Assembly: GCA_052035235.1 (NCBI GenBank)
Contig: JBPOHT010000030.1
Coordinates: 124,001 to 188,000 of the forward strand
From: Solimonas_A sp052035235
GTDB lineage: Bacteria > Pseudomonadota > Gammaproteobacteria > Nevskiales > Nevskiaceae
Direction of reading: 5' to 3'
DNA length: 64,000 bases
The notes under the pieces were generated by a model. The model saw only the letters and a list, made by a program, of their open reading frames with translations. It ran no database searches and was not told the DNA's origin. The position numbers were made by a program, and so were the translations under genes. This document shows, piece by piece, positions 41,603-50,341 of the stretch (position 1 is its first letter; each line of letters begins with the position of its first letter).

Positions 41603-43990
41603 CTACAGCGTCTTCAGGTACTCGATGATGGCCTTGCGCTCGGCATCGGTGAGCGCGTCGGTGAACGTGTGGCCGCCGTTGTCCTGGCTGTACTGGCGCG
41701 TGTTGTAGATCTTGCGCGCCTCGACCTGGGCGTTGCTCAGGGGAATGGCCAGCAGGTTCGGGATGTTCCAGGCCAGGCCGCCGTTGGCATAGATCGCTGA
41801 CAGGATGCGCTCCAGCAAGGGATTGCCCTGCGGGTCCGAGGGGCTGCACTCGATGTAGGGCAAGGCCCCGCCCATGCCGCAGGGAATCTCGTCGTACTTC
41901 CAGCCGAGCTTCTGCTGATCGTAGGCACGCTGGAAGCTGGCGTCGAAACCCATGACCACGTCCAGCCCGGTGTCGTTCGGCGCCGAGACGCGGCGCCAGA
42001 TCGGCTTGCGCTCGGAGGACTTCAGCACCTCCCAGACACTGGGCACGGAGCCGTTGTGGAAATACGGCGCGGTGGCCCAGACGCCGTACAGCGGCGGCGC
42101 CAGGTAGCCGTTCTCGCGATCACCGCGGATGCGGTCCAGGTTCTGGTCGCCGCAGTCGTTCTCGGTGCCCTTCTGCTCGGGATAGCCGTACCAGGAATCC
42201 TCGAAGCCGTTGGAGACCGCCTGGGTGTTGCCGTCGAGCCGGCGCGGGTCGGTGCCGATCAGGTCACGTGGCACGATGTAGCCGGCGATGCCTTCGAGCT
42301 CCGGCGTCTCCAGATAGCTGGTGTCGTGCACGAAGCGCGGCGAATAGGCGCCGTGGCAGCTCGCGCAGGAGCCGTTGCCGCCCTTGGGCCGCTCGCGCGC
42401 GGCATTGGCGGGCAGGGCGAACAGGTCCTTGGAATGAAACAGGATGGCGCCCTGCTCCGCCAGCGGCACGTCCACCGTCCGGGGCCAGGCCGGAGACTGC
42501 CGGCTTAGCAGCCAGGCCACCGCATCCTGGTCATGCGCCTCGACCCAGGCCTTGGTGGCCTCCAGGTTGAGCGGCACGGGATTCATCGCCAGCAGCGGGT
42601 CATAGGCGGAGATCGCGATACGCTGCGCGTCCGACGACATGCCGCCGTCGAAGAACTTCAGCGGGCGATGCCCATAGTTCCACCACACCGGCGGATCCTC
42701 GGTGCCGGTCGAGGCGGAGAGATTGGTCGGAATCCACGACAGCAGCTGCGCCGCGGTGGGCTTGAGCAGCAGGAAGACCTGGAAGTTGGTGATGTTGCCG
42801 GTGCCGCGGACCTTGTTGAGCACCGGCAGCAGCGCCCCACCCACACTACCGGCCGCCAGCAGGTCGCGGCCCACCACGCCGATGTCCGACAGGCTGTTGG
42901 TGCCGTAGATGGCCCCCGGCAGGCCCTGCTCGCCCGCCACGCCGACCTGGCCGGTGTGACAGAGATGGCAGGTACCGCTGACCTTGCCGGTCCAGCTGCC
43001 ATCGGCATTGCGCAGTTGCGTCAGCGCGGCCGGCAACTGGCCGGAGCCGCCGTCGGTCTCGTTGGGATCCTCGCCCGGCAGCGGATAGGGATTGCGCTCA
43101 TGCGGCAGCGCCGTGCCCCAACGCTCCGCCACGATGCGGTCATAGTTTGCCGGCCGCTCGGACAGGCCCCAGCTCTGCCACATGCTGTTGTACCCGTCCA
43201 CCGTGATCGGCATGCCGATCACGCTGGAGAAATCGCCACCGAAGAAGTTGCCCGCGCCCACCGCGCCGTTGCCCTTGACCAGGGTGCCACCGCGCTCGAT
43301 GCGACCGCGCCATTCGCCGCAGGTCTTGGGGGCCGCATCCTCCGGGCCGGCGTCGACATGGCAGTTCTTGTACCAGGCGTTGAAGTACACCGCCTTGCCT
43401 TCGTTCACCCCCGGTTGCACCCGCGTCACCGGGCTCACCGGCAGCAGCGCGGCATCGTCCTTGTCCTTGCAGTAACGCGACCAGGCGTGGCCACCGCGGT
43501 GGCCTTCGGCCAGCAGCGGCAACAGCGTGCCCGCGTCCACGCCACCGGCGAGCAGCGCCGCGCAGCCGGCGCCGTTCTCGAAGCACTTGAGCAGGATCTC
43601 CATGTTGCGGTACGGCGCGCTGCCCACCGCCCAGGGCGCGCCGCCGCTGTGCGGCGTCTCCTGCCCGGAGGACATCAGCAGGATGCGCGAGGTGGGGTTG
43701 TTCCTGCCCAGGCGCTCCCAGCTCGCACGCAGATTCTCCATGTCGGAGGCCCGGTCCTTGGCCAGCATGAAGTCGCGGCCGTTCTCCACGTCGCCGGGCG
43801 CACCGGGCACGTGGCAGGTGCGGCAGAAATCGAGCTGAGGCTGCACCTTGCCACTGAAGTGCTCCTCCATGCTCCGTGCGGCCACGCTGCCGCCCTGCAC
43901 GCCATCGCTGCGCCCGCCGTATTCGCCGCAGCCCGCCAGCGCCAGGGCCAGCAGGCATAGGCCGGTCTTCGTCATTGCCACGATCCTCAT
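41603..43990 (-). CDS. Triheme RoxA-like c-type cytochrome lipoprotein A
   Basis: A 795-residue lipoprotein (lipobox LALAGC, Cys21) with three heme-c motifs: CRTCH (56-60), CHLCH (341-345) and CASCH (542-546). The first sits in a PSCyt1-like N-terminal module with VQPQLDFCRTCHVPG and SRILLMSSGQETPHSG. The other two belong to a RoxA/MauG-like diheme core with PPVWWNYGHRPLKFFDGGM and GVWATAPYFHNGSVPSVWEV. RoxA-family enzymes cleave polyisoprene with dioxygen; MauG relatives oxidise proteins. The substrate here is unknown. The protein ends ERKAIIEYLKTL like both paralogues. It follows paralogue B by 27 bases. A GGAG site precedes the ATG. Confidence 0.87.
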   Translation of the reverse strand: MRIVAMTKTGLCLLALALAGCGEYGGRSDGVQGGSVAARSMEEHFSGKVQPQLDFCRTCHVPGAPGDVENGRDFMLAKDRASDMENLRASWERLGRNNPTSRILLMSSGQETPHSGGAPWAVGSAPYRNMEILLKCFENGAGCAALLAGGVDAGTLLPLLAEGHRGGHAWSRYCKDKDDAALLPVSPVTRVQPGVNEGKAVYFNAWYKNCHVDAGPEDAAPKTCGEWRGRIERGGTLVKGNGAVGAGNFFGGDFSSVIGMPITVDGYNSMWQSWGLSERPANYDRIVAERWGTALPHERNPYPLPGEDPNETDGGSGQLPAALTQLRNADGSWTGKVSGTCHLCHTGQVGVAGEQGLPGAIYGTNSLSDIGVVGRDLLAAGSVGGALLPVLNKVRGTGNITNFQVFLLLKPTAAQLLSWIPTNLSASTGTEDPPVWWNYGHRPLKFFDGGMSSDAQRIAISAYDPLLAMNPVPLNLEATKAWVEAHDQDAVAWLLSRQSPAWPRTVDVPLAEQGAILFHSKDLFALPANAARERPKGGNGSCASCHGAYSPRFVHDTSYLETPELEGIAGYIVPRDLIGTDPRRLDGNTQAVSNGFEDSWYGYPEQKGTENDCGDQNLDRIRGDRENGYLAPPLYGVWATAPYFHNGSVPSVWEVLKSSERKPIWRRVSAPNDTGLDVVMGFDASFQRAYDQQKLGWKYDEIPCGMGGALPYIECSPSDPQGNPLLERILSAIYANGGLAWNIPNLLAIPLSNAQVEARKIYNTRQYSQDNGGHTFTDALTDAERKAIIEYLKTL

Positions 43991-44017
43991 GTCGCTCCTC
44001 TCCCTGCTTTCTGCGCC

Positions 44018-46423
44018 TTAGAGCGTCTTCAGGTATTCGATGACGGCCTTGCGTTCCTGCTCGGTCAGCACGTCGGAGAAATCATGTCCGCCATTGCCGT
44101 TGCCGAGCTTGCGTGTGTCGTAGACGAAGCGCTTGTCCTGGCCGCCCGGCAGCAGGTCCGGCACCACCACCAGCGCCGACCAGTTGAAGCCGGAATACAG
44201 CAGGTTCATCACGACCTGCGTCACCGACGGCTGCTCCGGCAACACGGGGTTGCAGTTGAACAGCGGGTTGCCCGGCAGGTCGCCGCAGGCCAGCACGTCG
44301 TGCTTCCAGCCCAGGCGCTGGAAGTCGTAGGCGCGGCTCAGGCTCTGGTCGAAGCCGCTGACCTCGCCGATGGTCTGCATCTGGCGGCGCCAGATCGCGG
44401 GGCGGTCGGAGGACTTCAGCACCTGCTCGATGGTGGGCACCGAGCCGTTGTGGAAGTACGGCGCGGTGGCCCAGGTGCCGTGCAGCGGCGGCGCCTGGTA
44501 GCCGATGAGCTCGCGCTCCCAGCCACAGAGGCCCTGCGGGCGCAACGCCAGCGGCAGGCCGTCGTCGAGCTGCTCCGTCACCAGGTTCTTCTCGTCCGGC
44601 GAGGTCCAGCCTTCGACGCCGTCCGGGTAGCCCCAGAAGGTGGTGCCGTAGGCCTCGCGCAAGTAGGGCGAGAGCTCGTCGGCGCGGGCGGTGTCGGTGC
44701 GGATCACGTCCAGCGGCATCAGGTGCGCAGCCATGCCGCCCAGCACCGGGTCTTCCAGATAGGCGGGGTCATGGATGTAGCGCGGCGAGTAGGCGCCGTG
44801 GCAGCTGGCGCAGGAGCCGTTGCCGCCGGCCGGCTTGGGCTTGTCGGCATTGACGCCGCTGCCCCAGAGGTCCTTGCTGTGGAACAGCACGGCGCCCTGC
44901 TCTGCCAGCTTGGTGTCGATGTCGCCCGGATACACCGGCGATTCCAGCGACAGGAAGAAGGCCGCCAGGTCCTGGTCGAACTGCTCGATGCGATCGCGGT
45001 AGGCCTTGCCGTCCACGGTGATCACCGAGGCCAGCTCGCCGACGCCGGCCGCCATCACGATGCGCGTGCTGTCGATGGACTGGCTGCCGTCGAAGAACTT
45101 GCGCGCGCGGTGGCCGTAGTTCCACCAGGCCGGCGTGTCCTGCTGCTCGGCGGTGGGGTGTGGCTGCGCCGAGTTCTGCGCCAGCTTCAGCGCGTTGGGA
45201 TTCAGGCCCAGGCTGTCGTAGTCCAGCAGCATGAACAGCAGCTCGAAGCCGGCCACCGCGTTGTTCTGGCCGCGCTGGTCGCCGCCGAGCGCGAAGGGAT
45301 TGAGCAGCAGCGGCACGCCGATGGAGATGCCGTAGGCGGAGCCGCCGTCGGCCGCCTGGATGATGGTGTCGGCGTTGTTGTTGCCCAGGCCCAGGTGCCT
45401 CATGCCGATCTTGCTACCGCCGTCGCTGGCGTCGCCGATCTGCCCGCCGTGGCAGCCGAAGCAGGCCACCTCGCCGATCACACCGGTCCACTTGCCCTGC
45501 GCGTCCTTGAGCTGGCGCTTGCCCAGCGGCAACTGGCCGGAGCCGCCGCCGCTGGCGTTGGGGTCTTCGCCCGGCAGCGGATACGGATTGGGGAACGGCG
45601 CGTGGTTGTAGCCGTAGCGCAGCGTGTAGAGCTCGTCGAAGTTCGCCGGGCGCTCATCCAGGCCCCAGTCCTTCCAGCTGTCGTTGTAGTCCTGCGCACT
45701 CTGCGAACCCACCGCCAGCGTATCCAGGAAGGCAGCGCGCCCGCGGTCGCGGCGCTCGCGATAGGCGCCGCAGGTCTTGGGGGCCTGCTCCTTCTCCGGC
45801 AGGTTGACGTGGCAGTCCTGGTACCAGGCGTTGAAGTAGACCGCGCGGTTCTCGTTGATGCCGGGCTGGATCAGGGTGCGGGGATCGGGCGGCAGCACGG
45901 CATCGTCGGGCTGGTCCGTGCAGTAGGTCTCCCAGCGCGTCTTGGCGTGCGTGCTGCCGAGCAGCGGCAGCAGTTCACCCGGGTCCACGCTGCCGCTGAG
46001 GCTGCAGGTGGTGGGGTTCTCGAAGCACTTGAGCAGGATCTCCATGTTGCGATACGCCGCACTGCCCACCGGCCAGGGCGCACCGCCGGTATGCGGCGTC
46101 TCCTGGCCGGAAGACATCAGCAGGATGCGCGAGGTGGGGTTGTTCTTGCCCAGGCGCTCCCAACTGGCCTTGAGCTTGGCCAGGTCCTGGGACCGGTCGG
46201 CGGAGAGCATGAAGTCGCGGCCGTCCTCCACGTCGCCAGGGGCGCCGGGCACGTGGCAGGTGCGGCAGAAATCCAGGCCGGGCTGCACGTTGTTGCCGAA
46301 GTGCTCCTCCATGCTGCGCGCCGTGCCGCCGCCGGACACCGGATCGCTGCGTCCCGGCGCGCAGGCCACCAGTCCCAATACCAACAGGCCGAGCACGGCC
46401 TTCCCCATCGCCTGACGCTGCAT
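44018..46423 (-). CDS. Triheme RoxA-like c-type cytochrome lipoprotein B
   Basis: An 801-residue paralogue of A and C. I use the ATG that has a strong GGGAGGAG site and places the lipobox LGLVAC at Cys21; a frame 18 codons longer lacks a site. Heme motifs are CRTCH (53-57), CFGCH (321-325) and CASCH (538-542). The core has PAWWNYGHRARKFFDGSQ and GTWATAPYFHNGSVPTIEQV. The central region differs most from A and C: it lacks the RGTGNITNFQ segment they share and has YDSLGLNPNALKLAQNSAQP instead. It is the first gene of the B-A operon and is divergent from TetR regulator 1, with GTTGCC repeats between them. Confidence 0.87.
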   Translation of the reverse strand: MQRQAMGKAVLGLLVLGLVACAPGRSDPVSGGGTARSMEEHFGNNVQPGLDFCRTCHVPGAPGDVEDGRDFMLSADRSQDLAKLKASWERLGKNNPTSRILLMSSGQETPHTGGAPWPVGSAAYRNMEILLKCFENPTTCSLSGSVDPGELLPLLGSTHAKTRWETYCTDQPDDAVLPPDPRTLIQPGINENRAVYFNAWYQDCHVNLPEKEQAPKTCGAYRERRDRGRAAFLDTLAVGSQSAQDYNDSWKDWGLDERPANFDELYTLRYGYNHAPFPNPYPLPGEDPNASGGGSGQLPLGKRQLKDAQGKWTGVIGEVACFGCHGGQIGDASDGGSKIGMRHLGLGNNNADTIIQAADGGSAYGISIGVPLLLNPFALGGDQRGQNNAVAGFELLFMLLDYDSLGLNPNALKLAQNSAQPHPTAEQQDTPAWWNYGHRARKFFDGSQSIDSTRIVMAAGVGELASVITVDGKAYRDRIEQFDQDLAAFFLSLESPVYPGDIDTKLAEQGAVLFHSKDLWGSGVNADKPKPAGGNGSCASCHGAYSPRYIHDPAYLEDPVLGGMAAHLMPLDVIRTDTARADELSPYLREAYGTTFWGYPDGVEGWTSPDEKNLVTEQLDDGLPLALRPQGLCGWERELIGYQAPPLHGTWATAPYFHNGSVPTIEQVLKSSDRPAIWRRQMQTIGEVSGFDQSLSRAYDFQRLGWKHDVLACGDLPGNPLFNCNPVLPEQPSVTQVVMNLLYSGFNWSALVVVPDLLPGGQDKRFVYDTRKLGNGNGGHDFSDVLTEQERKAVIEYLKTL

Positions 46424-46463
46424 CCTCTCCTCCCGCACCACTATTTTTATAAAAGGGGCATTT

Positions 46464-46495
46464 GTTGCCTTTCGCAATAGGTAACATTAGTTGCC
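46464..46495. promoter_or_regulatory. Candidate operator of TetR regulator 1
   Basis: Three related 6-mers occur in a row in the divergent promoter region: GTTGCC, GGTAAC (inverted) and GTTGCC. They give two imperfect dyads, one of them GGTAAC-ATTA-GTTGCC with the same 4-base spacing as the palindromes next to TetR regulator 2. Confidence 0.5.
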
Positions 46496-46516
46496 GTTTG
46501 GCGTCAAGGACGAATC

Positions 46517-47164
46517 GTGAACGAAGCCGTAAAACCTCCGCACAACCCCGCCTTCATCGCCCGCAAGCCACAGCAGCAGCGCGCCAAGGACCGTGTGGAC
46601 CTGGTGCTGGCGGCAGCCGAGGAGCTGCTGCTGGAAGGGGGCATCTCGGGCTTCTCGATCCCCACGCTGGCGGAACGCCTGGAATACCCGCGGGCGACGA
46701 TCTACAAGTTCTTCCCCACACCCTACGCGCTGCTCAACGAGCTGGCGGAACGCCAGCTCGCGGCGCTGGAGGAGCACCTGGCCAGCTATGCGGAGAGCAT
46801 CGCCGCGGCCAGCGACTGGCAGGAGATGGTGACGCGCATGATCCACGCCGCGGCCGACTACTACAGCCGCCACCCGGCGGCGCAGGTGGTGCTGCTGACC
46901 GGGCCGATCTCCGACGCCAGCTTCCGCGCGCTGGAATACACCATCGCGCGGCTCGGCTCGCTGACACGAAGCCTGTTCGCGCAGCGCGGCATCGTGGTGC
47001 CGGAGGATTCGCCGGACGTCGCCGCGCTGGCGGTGGAGTTCGGCACGGCGAGCTTCCGCATGAGCTACTTCCTGCACGGCAAGATGACGCCGGAATACAC
47101 GCAGGCGGGCGCGGACGTGATGCTGGCGTTCCTGGCGAAGCGACTGGGGCTGGCGCTGCGCTGA
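46517..47164 (+). CDS. TetR family regulator 1
   Basis: A 215-residue regulator with an N-terminal TetR HTH: GGISGFSIPTLAERLEYPRA and then TIYKFFPTPYALLNEL. The ligand-binding helical domain has YYSRHPAAQVVLLTGP. The start is GTG with AAGGA before it. It is a close paralogue of regulator 2, above all in the HTH. Being divergent from the B-A cytochrome operon, it probably represses that operon and itself. The inducer is unknown. It ends at a strong bidirectional terminator. Confidence 0.93.
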   Translation: MNEAVKPPHNPAFIARKPQQQRAKDRVDLVLAAAEELLLEGGISGFSIPTLAERLEYPRATIYKFFPTPYALLNELAERQLAALEEHLASYAESIAAASDWQEMVTRMIHAAADYYSRHPAAQVVLLTGPISDASFRALEYTIARLGSLTRSLFAQRGIVVPEDSPDVAALAVEFGTASFRMSYFLHGKMTPEYTQAGADVMLAFLAKRLGLALR

Positions 47165-47200
47165 TCGCAGGCCTGGCACCTCGACGCGAGTTCTACAGCA

Positions 47201-47248
47201 ACCCTCTCCCGACCCTACGGGCCACCCTCTCCCGCCAGCGGGAGAGGG
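47201..47248. repeat. Dispersed palindrome, CCCTCTCCC family, copy 4
   Basis: A tandem arrangement: a half copy ACCCTCTCCCGACCC and then the full palindrome CCCTCTCCCGC-N2-GCGGGAGAGGG, identical in its arms to copy 1. Confidence 0.75.
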
Positions 47249-47253
47249 AAGCA

Positions 47254-47291
47254 AAACGAAGAAGGGGCGCCTCGGCGCCCCTTCTTCGTTT
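47254..47291. terminator. Bidirectional terminator between TetR 1 and cytochrome C
   Basis: A perfect 17-bp stem AAACGAAGAAGGGGCGC / GCGCCCCTTCTTCGTTT with loop CTCG. The A-tract and T-tract at its two ends allow termination for both convergent genes. Confidence 0.9.
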
Positions 47292-47314
47292 CCGTCCTAG
47301 GCTCACAGATAGGC

Positions 47315-49663
47315 TCACAGCGTCTTCAGGTACTCGATGATCGCGCTGCGCTCCTGATCGGTGAGCACGCTGGTGAACTCGTGGCCGCCGTTGTCCTGGC
47401 TGTAGTAGTTGCTGTTGTAGATCTTGCGATCCTCGATCTGGCCGTTGGTGAGGATCGGCAGGTTCAGCAGGTTCCAGGCGAGGCCGCCGTTGGCCCAGAC
47501 CAGGCCCAGCAGGTCCTGCACGCTGCTGCCGCCGCTGGGGTTGCAGTCGATGAAGGGCAGCGAGCCGGTGCCGCAGGGCAGCGCCTCGTAGTTCCAGCCC
47601 ATGTCCACGGCGTTGTAGCCGGTCTCCAGGCTGTAGTCGAAGCCGGCGATGCCGTTCTCGATGGCCGGGCGCGAGAGGCGGCGCCAGATCGGCTTGCGGT
47701 CGGCCGGCTTGAGCACTTCCCAGACGCTGGGCACGGCGCCGTTGTGGAAATACGGTGCCGTGGCCCAGACGCCGTGCAGCGGCGGGGCGAGGTAGCCGAG
47801 CTCACGGTCGCCGCGCACGGCGACGTCGTTCTGCGAACCGCAGGTGGGCACGCCGGCATCGTTCTTCGGGCCGTCGTTGTAGGCGAACCAGTTCTGGCGC
47901 GCGTAGTTAGACACCACCTGGCTGTGGCCGTCGAGGCGGCGCGTGTCGGTGCCGATGATGTCGATCGGCGTGACGTAGGCGGCGATGCCTTCCAACAGCG
48001 GCGTGGCCAGGAACGCGGAGTCGTGGACAAAGCGCGGCGAGTAGGCGCCGTGGCAGCTGGCGCAGGAGCCGTTGCCGCCCTCGGGGCGACGCACCGGGTT
48101 GTTGAGCTTGGCGGCCCACAGGTCCTTGCTGTGGAACAGGATCGCGCCCTGCTCCGCCATCGCGATGTTGATCTTCCCGAGCTTGGGTTCCGGCCAGCGC
48201 GGCGAGCGCATCGACATCATCCAGCTGTCGCCATCCTGCATGTGGTCCTTGATCCACTGCTTGCCTTCGACGTTGTTCGGCGAGGCGACATTGGGGAAGT
48301 GGAAGGACAGCTCGATGCGCTTGGCGTCGGTCGGCATGCCCGCGTCGAAGAACTTCATCGGGCGGCTGCCGACGTTCCACCACACCGGCGGATCCTCGGT
48401 GCCGGTGGACGGCTGGGTCTGCACGGTGAGGTAGGGGATCAGCGCATCGAACAAGGTCAGCGTGCCGAACAGCTGGAAGTTGGTGATGTTGCCGGTGCCG
48501 CGCACCTTGTTCTGCGAGATCACCGCCAGCAGCGACTGCTGCGGCGCGATGCGACCGAGGTCGGTGAACATCACGGTGATGTCGGAGATCGAGTTGGTGC
48601 CGTACATCGGACCCAGGCCCTCGCCATCCGCCGCCGTGCCCACCGCGCCGCCATGGCAAATGTTGCAGGTGACGCCGACCTTGCCGGTCCAGCTGCCGTC
48701 GGGGTTGCGCAGCTGCGTCAGGCCCAGCGGCAACTGGCCGCTGCCGCCATTGCTGGCGTTCGGGTCTTCATCCGGCAGCGGATAGGGATTGGACTTGTCC
48801 GGCAGCGGCATGCCCCAGCGCTCGGCCAGCAACTGGTCGAAGTTGTCGGGGCGGTTGGGCAGGCGCAGGACGCGGTCCCAGAGCGTGTTGTAGTCCTCGG
48901 CCGGGAACGCGAACATCGGGTCCGGTGAGTCGCCGCCGAACATGGTGCCGGCACCGATCGCGCCGGTGGCCGCCACCAGGCGGTAGCCGCGCTCGGAGCG
49001 GGCCCGCAGCTCGCCGCAGGTGCCAGGGTGATTGTCTTCCTGGCAAGTTTTCCAGTGGGCGTTCATCAGCACGGCCTTGCCGGCGTCGACACCCTCCACC
49101 ACCAGCTCGCGCGGATCCTGCGGCACTTCGGTCTCGTCCGACTTGCCCTCGCAGTAGTCGAACCAGTAGTGACCGCCGCGCTTGCTGCCCAGCAGCGGCA
49201 GCAGCTCGCCTGGCTCCACACCGCCGGCGAGGCTGCAGGTGGCCGGGTTCTCGAAGCACTTGAGCAGGATCTCCATGTTCCGGTATTCGACGCTGCCCAC
49301 CGGCCACTTGGCGCCGCCGGTGTGCGGGGTCTCCTGCCCGGAGGCCATCAGCAGGATGCGCGAGGTGGGGTTGTTCTTGCCCAGGCGCTCCCAGCTGTCA
49401 CGCAGGTTCTTCAGGTCTTCCGCCTCGTTGGTGGAAAGCATGAAGTCCTTGCCGTCCTCCACGTCGCCTGGTGCGCCGGGGATATGGCAGGTGCGGCAGA
49501 AGCCGAGGGCGGGCTGCACGTTGCTGCTGAAGTGCTCGTCCACGCTGCGTGCCGTGCCGTTGTCGCCCGACACCTCGTCGCTGCGGCCGGGGGCACAGGC
49601 CGACAACCACGCACACAGCAGTAGCGTCGCCAGGCGCGGCGCCGAAAACCCGAATCTCTTCAC
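47315..49663 (-). CDS. Triheme RoxA-like c-type cytochrome lipoprotein C
   Basis: A 782-residue paralogue of A and B, starting at GTG with GGGAGAGG before it. The lipobox is LSAC (Cys23), and the mature start APGRSDEVSGDNGTARSVDE nearly repeats that of B. Heme motifs are CRTCH (56-60), CNICH (333-337) and CASCH (534-538). The core has PPVWWNVGSRPMKFFDAGM and GVWATAPYFHNGAVPSVWEV, and it shares RGTGNITNFQ with A. It stands alone as a transcript with its own palindromic operator just upstream, in line with separate control from B-A. Confidence 0.87.
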   Translation of the reverse strand: MKRFGFSAPRLATLLLCAWLSACAPGRSDEVSGDNGTARSVDEHFSSNVQPALGFCRTCHIPGAPGDVEDGKDFMLSTNEAEDLKNLRDSWERLGKNNPTSRILLMASGQETPHTGGAKWPVGSVEYRNMEILLKCFENPATCSLAGGVEPGELLPLLGSKRGGHYWFDYCEGKSDETEVPQDPRELVVEGVDAGKAVLMNAHWKTCQEDNHPGTCGELRARSERGYRLVAATGAIGAGTMFGGDSPDPMFAFPAEDYNTLWDRVLRLPNRPDNFDQLLAERWGMPLPDKSNPYPLPDEDPNASNGGSGQLPLGLTQLRNPDGSWTGKVGVTCNICHGGAVGTAADGEGLGPMYGTNSISDITVMFTDLGRIAPQQSLLAVISQNKVRGTGNITNFQLFGTLTLFDALIPYLTVQTQPSTGTEDPPVWWNVGSRPMKFFDAGMPTDAKRIELSFHFPNVASPNNVEGKQWIKDHMQDGDSWMMSMRSPRWPEPKLGKINIAMAEQGAILFHSKDLWAAKLNNPVRRPEGGNGSCASCHGAYSPRFVHDSAFLATPLLEGIAAYVTPIDIIGTDTRRLDGHSQVVSNYARQNWFAYNDGPKNDAGVPTCGSQNDVAVRGDRELGYLAPPLHGVWATAPYFHNGAVPSVWEVLKPADRKPIWRRLSRPAIENGIAGFDYSLETGYNAVDMGWNYEALPCGTGSLPFIDCNPSGGSSVQDLLGLVWANGGLAWNLLNLPILTNGQIEDRKIYNSNYYSQDNGGHEFTSVLTDQERSAIIEYLKTL

Positions 49664-49691
49664 AAGCCTCTCCCGAAGCGCACCGACAAAT

Positions 49692-49707
49692 AGTTACTTA
49701 TGTAACT
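49692..49707. promoter_or_regulatory. Palindromic operator, copy 1 (cytochrome C promoter)
   Basis: Perfect dyad AGTTAC-TTAT-GTAACT, 28 bases before the cytochrome C start codon. The 15-mer ACTTATGTAACTTTA within it recurs exactly at 50199. Confidence 0.72.
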
Positions 49708-49739
49708 TTAACAAAAGTAGCGTTTGCCGCCTCGCGCTG

Positions 49740-50171
49740 TCAAGGCGAGGCGCCGTATCCCGCCGGCTCCCGGATGGCCGCCGGGCGCGGCATGTCTTCT
49801 GCCGCCGAAGCATCCGGCTCCATGCGTCCGCGATACTGCCCCGGCGCCACGCCGACCCAGCGCTGGAAGGCGCGCGAGAAGTTGGCGCCGCTGCTGTAAC
49901 CCAGCCGCTCGGCGATCTTCTCGACGGTGAGGCCGGGGCGCGCGAGCAGTTCCGTGGCATGCAGCTGGCGTGCGCCGTCCAGCAATTGCCGATAGCTGGC
50001 GCCGGTGTCGCGCAGGTGACGCTTGAGCGTGCGCGTGGACACGCAGAGCTTCTCCGCCATTTCCCGCAGCGTGGGATAGCCGAGGGGGCGAGCCTCCAGC
50101 TCGCTTCTCACGAGACTGGCCAAGGCCTGGCGCCGGCCGGGAAGCCGTGGGGTGGAAACTCGGGTGTCCAT
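49740..50171 (-). CDS. Minimal AraC-type DNA-binding regulator
   Basis: A 143-residue protein that is little more than a double-HTH AraC domain: TLREMAEKLCVSTRTLKRHL in the first HTH and IAERLGYSSGANFSRAFQRW in the second. The usual N-terminal sensing domain of AraC proteins is absent. The start at MDTRVSTPRL is preferred because GGAGAGG precedes it; an ATG 7 codons earlier has no site. A short acidic, Pro-rich tail follows. It reads towards cytochrome C and away from TetR 2. It may activate the cytochromes, constitutively or by level. Confidence 0.87.
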   Translation of the reverse strand: MDTRVSTPRLPGRRQALASLVRSELEARPLGYPTLREMAEKLCVSTRTLKRHLRDTGASYRQLLDGARQLHATELLARPGLTVEKIAERLGYSSGANFSRAFQRWVGVAPGQYRGRMEPDASAAEDMPRPAAIREPAGYGASP

Positions 50172-50195
50172 GCTGCCCTCTCCAGATCGCATGTT

Positions 50196-50212
50196 GATAC
50201 TTATGTAACTTT
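50196..50212. promoter_or_regulatory. Palindromic operator, copy 2 (AraC gene promoter)
   Basis: Imperfect dyad GATAC-TTAT-GTAACTT sharing the exact 15-mer ACTTATGTAACTTTA with copy 1. It lies 25 bases before the AraC-type start codon. Confidence 0.65.
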
Positions 50213-50299
50213 ATTAAAAAGCTACTCTTGTCGCTTTATGCCGTCAAGCCGGTGAATGCAGACTCAATGGAAGGCGCCGGAACTCCCAGCATCATCAGA

Positions 50300-50317
50300 A
50301 AGTTACTGCTGTAACTT
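50300..50317. promoter_or_regulatory. Palindromic operator, copy 3 (TetR 2 promoter)
   Basis: Perfect 7-bp dyad AAGTTAC-TGCT-GTAACTT, 25 bases before the TetR 2 start. This is the position expected for autoregulation. Confidence 0.75.
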
Positions 50318-50341
50318 CTGCGAGCGGGTATCCTGCTTTGC

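Noticed and set aside
44084..46480. 798-codon open frame on the + strand opposite cytochrome B
   Set aside because: A shadow frame of the same kind; cytochrome B has heme motifs, a lipobox and a strong ribosome binding site.
41603..49663. Naming the three cytochromes as rubber oxygenases RoxA/RoxB
   Set aside because: The core motifs are similar, but they have an extra heme module and about 100 more residues, and the substrate cannot be read from sequence.
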